Shown in pieces: positions 12,001 through 24,000 of a DNA stretch of 64,000 nucleotides; within the stretch, counting starts at the first letter, position 1; each line of letters starts with the position of its first letter. The DNA lies in assembly GCA_013400975.1 (NCBI GenBank), contig WBMZ01010154.1:41606-105605 (forward strand), given 5' to 3'. This DNA comes from Atrichornis clamosus (Eukaryota > Chordata > Aves > Passeriformes > Menuridae). The notes below the pieces were generated by a model that saw only the letters and a program-made list of their open reading frames with translations, did no database searches and was not told the DNA's origin. Made by a program: the position numbers and the translations under genes.

Positions 12001-15000
12001 ATGTGTCACACTGTTGAAAGGAGAACAGACACTGAGGGACAGAGACAGCACTGCTTCCCGTGGGGCACGTGGGATAGGGTCTCTGAATACTGAGTCCAGG
12101 TGAAGGTACTGTGCCTTCAGAAGGAACCAGTTGGAAGAAGCAGAGGAATGCAACAGCAATGAGTAGAGACCTTTGAAAAATCCTTGCAAAGAGTGAAGGA
12201 ATTGGAGCTCCTAAGTCAAAGGAAGATTGGAATTATAAATGCCGAGATACCTAAACGATTGCTGCAGGGAAGGAAATGATATGTTCTGTGTGCCTGTGAT
12301 GGATCAGATAAGAAATAATGGGCTTAAATTTCAACAAGGAAGATTAAGGGTAGACATTAGGAAAACCATACCACTATGAAAGCTGTCTAGAGAAGTGAGA
12401 TAGAGCACCTGGGAATGTGCAGGATCCATTGCTGGAGGCCTTCCTTGGTGGGTTGGGCTAATGTCACCTGGTGTGTGTCAGGAATAGTTCCTCAGACCAG
12501 GTGAGTGGGCTGCATCACCTCTCAAATCCACATTTTAGTCTTCAGGTATCAGTAATTATGAATTTCAAATTTATCAGGCACATGCCCCTTTGAAGTTGCT
12601 CCAAGGTGGGACACATGGAAGGGAACAGATGTGCTCTGCCAGCACAGCTGGGTGGAAGCTGCACTTCATTTTGTTTCCATACTTTTAAGTGGGCTCTGAC
12701 TCATTTCTTGGGGTTCTTCTTTGTCTTTCTGTGTCCCCTGACTGGTATAAACAGTTCACTTCAATAGGTGCCAGGTATAAGTACCTGCCCTCATAAATTG
12801 AAGTTGATTACAGGAAGTTTGTATTTATAGGAAAAATACAAGGAACCCAGTTTTGACATAAAGTTTTAACTAAAGGAAATTTCAATCATGTATAGTTGGT
12901 TTTAAAGGAACGTAAAATATACAACAGTAGTTTCTCTTTAAAAAGTTATTGCAAAATTGACTCTTCAGCTTAGTTTCTGGGTGCATTTTCAATAATTTTC
13001 TGAACAGGAACAAAACCAAACAGAATTGATTTTCAGTTATCTCTTGTTTCTGAAATGAGGTTGAACCCAACTGGTATTCAGAGACTATTGCAAACAAACA
13101 AAGAATAAATGTGTTCAGAAGGAAACCAGTTGTTTTCAGGAGTCCTTCAGTGGAGCAGTTCCCGAGCCAGGAACAGCAGCAGCGATTGTGCTTCGGTGGT
13201 GAAGTGGCAGCGACCCTGAGAGAGTGGCCAGGCCTTTAAAGAGCCATCGGGTGTGGGATCCTGCACAGAGGGGTGAAACGGCTCTGGTGAGCCCCTGACA
13301 GGGACTGAAACAGCAAATTTGAAACATGCCCCATTTAGTGCTTCATTAATATGTATTTGGGGCAGGTAGGAGGGGAAATAATCATAGAGGAGTGTATTGG
13401 GCATACTGGAAGTTTGTGTGTCAATCAGCCTTTGAGATTTGAGTGTGCGCACTGCTAAAGCCCTCTATGTGGGATCTCAGAATCTGTGATGATCTGGAGG
13501 TCCTAAAAACATCTTGCTGACCCCGTTCTGCTCGCTCGGAGTGTTCCTGTGCCTCGGAGAGAGCCGGGGCTCCCAGCCCGTGGTGTGTTCCAAGATGGTC
13601 GGTCCGGCGGTGCAGGCGCAGCCAGCGCTGCTCCTGCCGCATTGTTCGGGCAGCTCTTCCCTGCCTCCATAAACAACTGCGCCGCTGATTAATGCGCCCG
13701 CGTTTGCCACTTAGAGCTGGTTTAGATAGAGGCAGGGAAGTCATTAAGGGCTTGGCAGCAGTCCAGGGTACATCTGGGACTTGGGAGCTGCTGCTGGGGC
13801 AGGGAGGAGGGCGGCGGGCAGGAGCTGGGGCAGGGAGGAGGACGCTTGGCAGAGGAAGGAGCTGGGGCAGGGAGGGGAGCGATGAGGCAGGAGCTGGCGC
13901 TGGAGCAGGGAGGAGGACACCGGGCAGGAGGCAGGAGCTGGGGCTGGGAGGAGGGCAATGGGCAGGAGGCAGGAGATGGGGCTGGGAAAGGGAGGAGGAC
14001 ATCAGTCAGGAGGCAGGAGATGGGGCTGGGAAAGGGAGGAAGGCACTGGGCAGAAGGCAGGAGATGGGGCTGGGAAAGGGAGGGAGACACCAGGCGGGAG
14101 CTGGGGCAGGGGGCAGGAGGAGGATTCCGGATAGGAGCTGGGGCAAGAGGAAGGAGGAGGATGCCAGGCAGGAGCTGGGGCAGGCGGTCGGCAGCACCCG
14201 CGTCTTCTCTTGGCTGACTTTCAAAAGCGGCAGAAAAGCAGCTACGGGCGCTAATTGTAGCTGGGTCCTGAAGTGAAAATGTTTTGTGACAGTTGAAAGA
14301 ATTTAAAGAGGAAGGAAGATCGGTTTAGTGTCAGCTGCAATTAGATAATCAAAGCTTAAAAATCCTGCTCTGTTGATACCTTCACCTAGAGCTGAGGAGC
14401 GGAGCGAGGGAAGGGGGAGGAGGGCTGTGCGTGGAAAGGGCATTTCCATAGCCAGTGCAGCCGAGGCCCGGCCGAGCTCGCAGGTTGTCTGGGCGCGCGC
14501 TTGCACAGAGAGATTTTCTTGGCAGCTCTACAGGATGAGGCTTACACTGTACACAGCCGACATATTGAAGCCGGGAGCCCTGGAGAACGTAGAGGCAGGA
14601 GTAGAAACAGCTCTGCACACAATGTAGCGTCTCCTAGGATGGTTGGGCGGCTCCTTTCTTCAGGTATTTTATTACCCATCAGCCCTTTTTAGAGCCAAAA
14701 AAAGAGAGAAAGTAACCCTAACCCTGAGAAAATAGCATCTGCTTCTGTTAAATCAATTTATTACATAACATTTCAGCGAGAGAGCAGCAGCACAGCGTCC
14801 TGAGCTTTTGGCTGCGTTTCAGGTTTGATAAAATGGCGTCTTCGCAGCGAGCTGCTTGTAAAGATATGTTGCACTGAGCAGAAAAAATGCAATGATTTGG
14901 TGTTTTCTACTGCTGCTTTTGTGTTGGAGACGTAGCTTTTAGTGGGATCTTTACTAGTAATGAAAAATCTTGTTTATTTCTGTTTGTTTTCTTAATGCAT

Positions 15001-18000
15001 TTAAAAGCTTTCAGCATCAGAGGAAAAGAACTACGTTTGAATGTCGTAGTGCAGAAAATGAAAAGGGTTTAACAGGCTTTCCCCTGTGTGGGCTTAGCTA
15101 TGGTTTAGTTTTAAAATAAATAAAGCTGCTTTATTCAATGCTTCCATCTCTTTTCTGCCTTTCCACGTTATGTGTGCTGTGCAAGATTTCAGCTTCCTCA
15201 ATCCATGAGACTTGTTGTGAGTGAGCTTTGTAGGGGCTTCAGATAGATGCCAGTTTTCAAATCTGTCTCTGTGCCTAAAGCTGGATGCAGCAGGTAACCT
15301 GAAATATTAGCACTACAGTGCCCAAATTTTCTGCTTTATTATATTTTGTGCTTCAGAATAGATGCTTATGTCATGTTTTCTTTATTAAATTAGGCTACAT
15401 TTGATTTAGAACTTAAAATCTTCCTGGCAATTCCTATTTAATTTAGACTTGGAAAAACTCATTTATAGTGTTTTAAAGATACGCTCTTGTGGAATTGAAA
15501 ACTATTTTTTGGGGGGGAGAAAGTAATTTGCCCTTTTTTGCTCATCCTCCTACTCAGAATCACTAACCCTTGTGTGCCAAGGAAAATCCCCAGTGGGACT
15601 GTCACTGGCCCTTGGGACTTTTCTCTGTCCTGCGTGTCAGAGCAGGGAGCACTGTCTGTGGTCTGTCCTGTGGGCAGTGCAGGGTGAGCCAGGGGCTCTC
15701 GTTGTTGTTACGTGACTAACATGGACTGAAAAATAAAACTGGTAATAAGAGGGGAGTCACTGTTAGATCTGATTTAAAACCGGGTGAGCACAATTTTTTA
15801 ATAATGTTCCATTAAAAGTTTATCCCAGGGCTTTTCCATTTCGTACCCTATCCGTACGTTGGTTCCTAAATCAGCTGAGTGTTGTGTTATAGTTGGGGAT
15901 ACAGGATTTTACTGCACAGCATTTGAAATAATTACTGTGATGGAAGCTATGAAGATACAGTTACTTTTCAGTTGAATAAAAAAGTTAAATATTATTGTAA
16001 ATGACATTTTCAGAGGAGGATGGAAGTTTGGGGTCAGTTGCTTGTACAGGCAGAGTATCTTGCTTTTCTAAGAAATGCATGCAACAGCTTCTCCCATTTC
16101 ACTCTGCTCATACTTTGCATTTGTAATCTATGTAAACACTAAACTGATTTTGCAACTAATTATTCATTACCAAACACAGCCAAAAATGTTTTCTGCTCTT
16201 AATAAGTATTGAATTGAAGCTGGTCGAGTGTGTTGGCTACAGTATGTAATAAAACCAGCAATCTCCTCCCACCCCATTAAGGATATTATTTAAAAAAAAC
16301 CCAGCAACCCAAAACAAAACAACCCCCTCATGCTATTGGGAACACTGATCAGAGCTGTGCATTTTTTAGGTCATGTGTATGACTGCAGTTGGACAGAAGT
16401 TCTGTGCTTGTTATAAACAAATTTCAGCCATTATCCTCAAATTGATGTTTCCTTCCTGGGCTGAAGAAATGTTGCTGATCAAGGCAACTATATTTTCTAA
16501 AAGATACCTAATTAAGATTTTTAAACACAAAGTATCAATTTAAAAATCAGTTTCACTTTGTGGTGTCCCAGTACTAGGATTTGCTAACACAGGATACCTG
16601 TGGTTCCTGTTCCTTGTGCCTTGTTTACAGTCTTTGCTCAGCTCACAGAGCAGGGATAGAAACCCTTCTGGTGGACTCAGTGCTTTTATTTTGGATCTTT
16701 GCATAAATAAAGAGGAACTAATTCTTAAGAATTTTTAAAATTGGTTTCCCGTTTGTCTTAACAACTTTGAAAATAAAATATTGGGAATTTCTATGAAGAG
16801 TTGGTTTCCTAGAAAGTTGGAGGAAATCTGTGTTTTCAAAAGAAATCCCCAAACAGAAAAATTCTCTAGATTTAATCATACAAAATATTTTACTTTCATT
16901 TTTTTCCCCAAATGTTTAAGGTCTTGACAGATTAAGTAGGCCTGTACTACTCATTTATTTCATAGGAGTGAACTCCTTTTAGTGCAGAGAAAATGGAAAA
17001 ATGCCTTTTGGTTATTTGCTTCTAGAGACAAGAATATAAAAATTATTCTCTTCAGGACCTGTACTCAAGCTCTTCTGTTTGTCTGGCAGCAAAGTCACAG
17101 TTCTTGCAGGTTTCTGTTCATTTTGTGAGGCTTTTTTCCCTTCTCTTCATCTGTCCTGTTTCTTACAAGCTTTATAGCAGCAGCCTTTGGTGTTAGAAGG
17201 GGTAGTTCCAGTGAGTGTTGGACACTGTGAGGTTGTTGCACGTTTTTGCTCCATTTTTTGGATCCGTGACTTGTGGAAGGCACTGGTGCGGTCCCGCTGC
17301 CTCCGGAGCAGGGATTGCTGTTTCCATGTCCCCTGCACGGAATTATTGTAATCCCTAACAAAGTCACCACTTTCAGATTAGTCCCTGGTAATTATTGAGG
17401 GCGTAATCTGAACCTCAGGAAGAGCGACTGTGCCGGTGGTACAGGAGAGGGAGCACCTGGATTTGCAAAGCCTTAGGAAGCCAAGGGGTTGGGGCAGTGC
17501 TTGTGCCGCTTCCCAGCCACACATTCCTGGTGGGACACTGGAGTGTCCATTTTCTATTCTTAACATGGACATCTCTTGGTTTTTATAGTTCTTCTCCCTC
17601 ATAATTCTCTTTTCTTCTTGTTTCTCTTACTGCTCCTCAAAATCTGGTCTCTTATTTAATGAATTGTTTAGCTCCCTACTCTCAGGAATCATTCTAAACT
17701 GTTTTGTCATGTTCTTCTTCAATTCCACCCCTTCCCTTTGTCTTCTGTCTCCTAAGTGCTCTCAAACTCGAGCATTGCTTTACCCACCATCTTTAGGGTA
17801 GAGGAGAAAGGAAATGATGAAACAAGCAGCTCTCTTTCATCTCACCTTGTTGGTCGTGGTGCCGTTTTTGTGAGTGTGGAGACGTCCTGTGCCGTGCTCT
17901 TGATCCTCCTTCCCAGGCCTCCCCTCACAGCTCTGCTCGGGCAGCTCCAGCCCTCTCCCAGCACCCGCACGTGGACCTGAGGTTTCAGCTTTGACAAGAC

Positions 18001-21000
18001 CTTTTGCTGGAACAATGTATTTCCAGCCACTTTTAAATCCTTCTGTCATGTCTCAAACGCAGCCTCGAGTCGCACCACCCACAGGGTTGAAAAAAGTCTC
18101 GTATAACTTCTCTTATCTGATTCCTTGGTTGCCTCAACTTCTTATCTTCTGGCCTGGCTTGCCACTGCTTTTTTCCCTTTGTTCATTCCCACCCTGCTAA
18201 GAATGTTCCTCGGCTCATTTCTGTGACCCTGCTGACCCTTTTAAAGTCATTTCACAGGCTGCCTTCCCCTTCCATGTCTTATCTGGGATTCTGGGCTCCA
18301 TTTAACACCTGTGTTAGAAATTTAGGTTATCAGGTAAATGTTCAACCTGCTTCCTTAGCTCGGTGCTGTACCAGGAATACCAGGATGCTTTCTTCCTTTC
18401 CAGCCATTGCACGGAGGGGAAGGAATCCATGTAAATACAGGTGGCCCCATTCACATTCTTTCAGATTTGTCATGTACTGGTCAATTACTACAGAAGAAAT
18501 CCTTCCCTGTGAGGGTGGTGAGGCCCTGGCACAGGGTGCCCAGAGAAGCTGTGGCTGCCCCATCCCTGGAAGTGTCCAAAGCCAGGTTGGACGGGGCTTG
18601 GAGCACCCTGGGATAGTGGAAGGTGTCCCTGCCTATGGCAGGGGGTGGGATGAGATTATTTTTAAGGTCCCTTCCAACTGAAACCATTCTATTTTCTATG
18701 ATTGTTTAGCACTTTCTGTGAAACGTCAGGCTTTTCCTGGCATTATGAGAAGACAGTTGATGAACTAAGACTGTTTTCCCTTCCTTTCTCTAAAATTCTT
18801 TTACTTCAATTATTGTAATTAAAAAAAAAAATTCGTGTTGGTTTAGCATGCTGTTTCTTCATCTTGCAAAATCTTCATAAGGCAACCAAGTAATCACCTC
18901 CCTTTCTTAAAAAGCTACAGGTGAAATGTGTGAATAAGACTTCGTCAAAGAGAGAGGGAGAGAGCCTTTTCTAATCTTGGAACAATTTTTTGCAGTATCA
19001 GAACACCTCTAATTGGAGAAACTAATCACACCAAAGCATTTGTGATTTAAATTAATTCATATTAGGCATTTGCTCTTAACAGCTTGTTGGGGAGGTTTGT
19101 TGCATCCATCTTCCCCTCAAAAATATTCATTTTATTCACAAATCACAAAGAGTAGAAGTCATGTTTCAGCAGATTTACAGCAAGTAAAAATAATTGACAT
19201 CCAAAATTTGTTACTTTGACACATGCAAGCACTTAAGAGGAACTCTTCTGCAGATTGTCTCTCGTACAGATCCCTTGGATCAGACTGAAATACTTGTTAT
19301 CAAATTCCTATCAAAAGAAACTAAGAGGAGTCATCTTGTAGAGAGCCCTTGGGATGGAAACTAAATGCAAAATCTTGACCAAAGCTCAAGTTCTTAACAT
19401 GAGATGTGTTGTGCCTTCCAGTTTAACTTCATACCCTAGTGAGCAAGTAGATGCTGAAGAGCTTTTGTTGAGTTTTTGGGATTAGTGTCTGTGCTTGAGG
19501 ATGAGACAGTGCTGAAAAGGCTCAGCATCGCCATTCATTGGCTTGGGGGAACAGGGGACTGTGTGTGCAAATGCAAAGTGAGGTTTAAACCACATGTACA
19601 GCCTGTGAGAGGTAAGTTTCTTAACAAAACTGTTGGTTATTTAGAGATGCCCAGGTTCCCTGCTAAAATATAAATTAGTGGTGTTTATAATTGACATCTA
19701 ACAGTGAAGGTCTTTGGGTTTCTCTGAAGAATGAGAATTGAGTCAAAATAAATGGTAAGAGTCTGCTAGATATTCTTCTGTGTTTTTTCCAAATTTGCTT
19801 TTTAGACTTTTCACATAGATTAGTATATTTGCTCTTCTTACTTATTGCCTGCTTATTATTTTTACTAGCACACTAAGGGCTAGAAAATGCTTTCTCTGTT
19901 CTAAAATGAAATTGTTTCATTTTTTAAATCGAGAGTTTTGCCAGATTAAAAAAAAACCAAAAAATTAATATGAGCATCGTGCACCATTGTAGTGAGGAAA
20001 ATTGCTGTATTACGTTAGAGAACGTACTCTAAATTTTAGCAGAATGTAGTGCTGTAACGAGTGGTGTAAAGCAGTACTTAATAGAGGGCTTTTGCAGTGC
20101 TTGAACAGTGGACTCATTTTTAACCTTGGCTCCTTTCAGATCTCAGCCACAGTGGATTGGGAGACCATTATGAGAATTCCCACTGGGGACAGCAGCCCGC
20201 TTTCAGGAGTGAAGGCAACTGCAGCTGGGATAAAGTGATAATAGACAGGACTGACAAGGAAGCGTGGCCTTCCATTACCGGAGCTGAGACTGAGTCTGCC
20301 TCAGAATGTACTACAGACACTGACTCTGCCTCCAACTGTGGCTCAGAGAACAGTAGCATGGCTACAGGGAGTGCCCAAGGCAACTTCACTGGACATACAA
20401 AGAAAACTAATGGCAATAATGGCGCCAACGGAGCACTCGTCCAAAGCACTTCTAACCAGAGTGCCCTTGGAGCTGGTGGAGCAAACGGCAACGGCAGCTC
20501 GGCCAGGGTGTGGGGGGTGGCTGCAGGCTCCAGCTCTGGCCTAGCTCACTGCTCTGCCAGTGGTGGGGATGGAAAGATGGACAACATGATGGGAGACGGT
20601 AGAAGTCAGAACTGCTGGGGTGCTTCCAACTCGAATGCTGGCATTAATCTTAACCTTAACCCTAATGCCAATCCAGCTGCCTGGCCTGTACTTGGACATG
20701 AAGGAACTGTGGGAGCAGGCAACCCTTCCAGTATTTGCAGTCCAGTCAGTGCCATAGGTCAGAACATGGGCAACCAGAATGGGAACCCAACAGGCACCTT
20801 AGGTGCCTGGGGAAACTTGCTGCCGCAAGAGAGCACAGAACCACAAACGTCCACTTCTCAGAATGTGTCTTTCAGCGTACAACCTCAGAACCTTAACACT
20901 GATGGACCAAATAACACTAACCCCATGAACTCTTCACCAAACCCTATCAATGCAATGCAGACAAACGGACTGCCGAACTGGGGGATGGCTGTTGGCATGG

Positions 21001-24000
21001 GGGCCATCATCCCGCCCCACCTGCAAGGCCTTCCTGGTGCTAACGGAACAGCGGTTTCTCAAGTCAGCGGGGGCAGTGGTGAAGGAATGGGCAGTTCAGT
21101 GTGGGGGATGTCCCCAGGTAATCCTGCCACAGGAAACAGCAATTCTGGGTTCAGTCAGGGGAATGGAGACACTGTGAACTCAGCATTAAGTGCTAAACAA
21201 AACGGATCCAGCAGTGCTGTGCAAAAGGAAGGAAACGGAGCGAACGCGTGGGATTCGGGGCCTCCGTCCGGCCCCGGGGTCCTGGCGTGGGGCAGGGGCA
21301 GTGGCAGCGGCGGGGTTGGCAGTGTGCATTCTGGAGCGTGGGGCCACCCCGGCCGCAGCGCCAGCAATGGTGTCAACGGGGAGTGGGGCAAGCCCCCAAA
21401 CCAGCATTCCAATAGCGACATCAATGGGAAAGGATCAACAGGGTGGGATAGCTCGAGTGTTTCCAGTCCGAATCCTGCCATGCAGCAGGGCAATGAACAA
21501 ATGAACTCTTGGGCCAAAGCTGCAGCGTCTGGCACCACGGCTAGTGAAGGAAGCAACGACAGCGGTGGGAGTCAAAATGAAGGCAGTACTGGGAGGGAGG
21601 GGGCTGGAGAGGGCAGGAGGAGAGACAAAGGGATGATAGACCAAGGGCAAGTTCAGTTGCCAAGAAATGACCTTGACCCCAGGGTCCTGTCCAATACGGG
21701 GTGGGGACAGACCCCTGTAAAGCAAAACACTGCCTGGGAATTTGAAGAGTCCCCAAGGTCTGAACGGAAGAATGACAATGGAACGGAGGCCTGGGGTTGT
21801 GCAGCTACTCAATCTTCAAACTCAGGGGGGAAGAACGATGGGTCCATCATGAACAGTACAAATACCTCTTCAGTATCTGGGTGGGTCAACTCTCCACCGG
21901 CAGCTGTTCCAACAAATACAGGTTGGGGAGACAACAACAACAAAGCACCAAATGGCCCGGGGGGGTGGGGAGAGTCAGCAAGCTCTACTACTGTTAATAA
22001 TGCTGCTGCTGCCAAAAGCGGCCACGCCTGGAGTGGGACCGCAAATCAGGAGGACAAATCACCTACCTGGGGTGAACCTCAGAAACCCAAATCTCAAAAC
22101 TGGGGAGATGGACAGAAGTCAAATCCAAGCTGGACTTCAGGAGGTGGAGACTGGACTGATTCATCATCTGTTCCTGGACACTTGGGTGATGGGAAGAAGA
22201 ATGGATCTGGATGGGATTCTGACAATAGATCGGGGTCTGGCTGGAATGATTCCACAAGGTCTGGGACCAGTGGGTGGGGAAATGGCACAAACAGCAAGGC
22301 TAATACAGGTACAAGTTGGGGGGAATCTTTAAAGCCAGGCCCCCAACAAAATTGGGCTAATAAACCCCAGGACAACAATGTGAGTAACTGGGGAGGAGCT
22401 GCTTCTGTAAAACAGACGGGGTCAGGGTGGGTTGGTGGGCCAGTGCCAGCCAAACAAAAAGAGAACTGTGAGGCAACTGGCTGGGAAGAGCCATCTCCAC
22501 CGTCCATTCGCCGCAAGATGGAAATCGATGATGGTACCTCAGCTTGGGGCGACCCAAATTACAACAACAACAAGACTGTAAACATGTGGGATAGAAATAA
22601 CCCTATAATTCAGAGCAGTACCACAACCAACACCACCACCACTAGCACCATTATCAACACCAATATGGTTGAACCTCAGCCATCGCACCAGTCAAGTGCC
22701 CAGCCGAACCGGTCCCCGCTGCTTGGCCCAGGTATGAACATTACTTTATAAGATACTTTGTAAAATAGGTTTATGGGACACTTTATTCCAGTACTACCTG
22801 ATGATTGCTGTCTGTCCTGTCAGCAGGTAGAAATCCTGTATTTATGTCATAGAATATGTTTGTTCCTTGACTCTGAAGCAGTCTTTTCTTGAGGGCAGAA
22901 CCCACGGAACCTGACACACATCTCCACAGTCCAGTGTAAGGAAGGCATAAAATAGTATCTGGTCAGTAACGTGGTAGATTCTTAGATCATGGATCTGTAT
23001 TTATTTTGGCATCTCTTCCACAGTTACTTAGCACCTTTTAATTCAACCATCTGAGAGTTTGGGGTGCTGGGGCAAACGGTTCCTCTGCTTTTTGTCTGCT
23101 GTCCCCACTGCACAGGCTCAGTGTGTTTAGACAGTCTGCATCTGGTTTTTTTCTCCAAAACATCTTTTGGCAACATGTTTGTTAACAGTTCCATGAACCT
23201 AGGTTGTTGCAGTTTCTGTGTCCAGTTTGTTGTCTTTTATGAAGAAATGGGTCTCTTCTGTACTTCAGGGCTCAGGCATGGGCAGCATCCTGGATTTTGT
23301 GTGAGTCTCATAAAGGAGGAGTGGTTCAAGACGTTAATATTCAGGGTGGCTGAAGTTAGGTTGTCCTAATTTCAGGTGTGTTTCAAAGGCAAGTTTTTAG
23401 CCACCTAGGAATTTTTCTAGTCAAATGACAAGGTACTGTTGTAGACAAGCAGTGAGGAACAAAAATGCATAAAAAATGAGAAAAGTGCTTAAAGGGGGAG
23501 ATATTCAAATAAAAGTTGCACTAGCAGCCCATAACCACAGACCTCTCCAAAATAAATTTAATCATGCAGTACTCTTTCAAATTCTTCATCTGAGTTTTGT
23601 CTCCAAGTTTTTGTTTCATCTTGGTCATGGCTAAATACTGACTTCGAACCACATTTTTCACCAAGTGGGATTTGTTCTCTCATTTTCATCATTTTTCTCT
23701 TTGATATTTTGAAATAATTCAAATTTACTCTGAGGTCTCTGTAAAAATAGTCTCATGTGCCCCACTCTGGTCAAATATTTGAACAGTAGAGGGTAGCTAT
23801 TTTAATAAAGTAATATGTGCTCCAGAAGGAGAAATATTTACATGGGATTGTACTCGGTTAGCCCCACATTTGTGACTTAATTCATCCTTATTTAAAACTT
23901 TACCCATGAAACAAGAATTCAGATTTCTAAATTGTAGAGGAACTATCCTGAAAGCGAATTTTTGGTTCGTTTTGGCTGAGGTTTCGTTTTTCATTAAGGT

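Larger units (their letters stand above)
3011..20139 (+). other. TNRC6C: 17.1-kb intron between N-terminal exon and GW exon
   Basis: No coding exon is recognisable. It contains minus-strand CR1 copies at 3511-4045, 4889-5190 and 5691-6145, a plus-strand CR1 at 18491-18704, an older CR1-like piece near 12280-12490, a minisatellite at about 13784-14190 and a CpG-rich block at 13500-14620. The segment from about 10700 to 12500 is purine-rich on the plus strand, which may reflect old repeat sequence. 7100-9600, 14700-17000 and 18700-20139 are AT-rich unique sequence in which I see nothing else. Confidence 0.8.

Noticed and set aside
13692..14276. Long overlapping open frames on both strands (up to about 194 codons)
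   Set aside because: They run through a stop-poor GA-rich minisatellite; the predicted proteins are only Gly/Arg/Glu or Pro/Leu/Ser repeats.
14713..14726. Telomere-like CCCTAACCCT
   Set aside because: Only about two repeat units, which is too short to call an interstitial telomere.
20157..20159. Start codon at the TTG of the large open frame
   Set aside because: This is an ordinary Leu codon inside the exon; sequence upstream to the splice acceptor at 20140 is in frame and matches TNRC6 proteins.
20168..22516. Several minus-strand and alternative-frame open frames within the GW exon
   Set aside because: They are shadows of the strongly coding plus strand and have no family resemblance.
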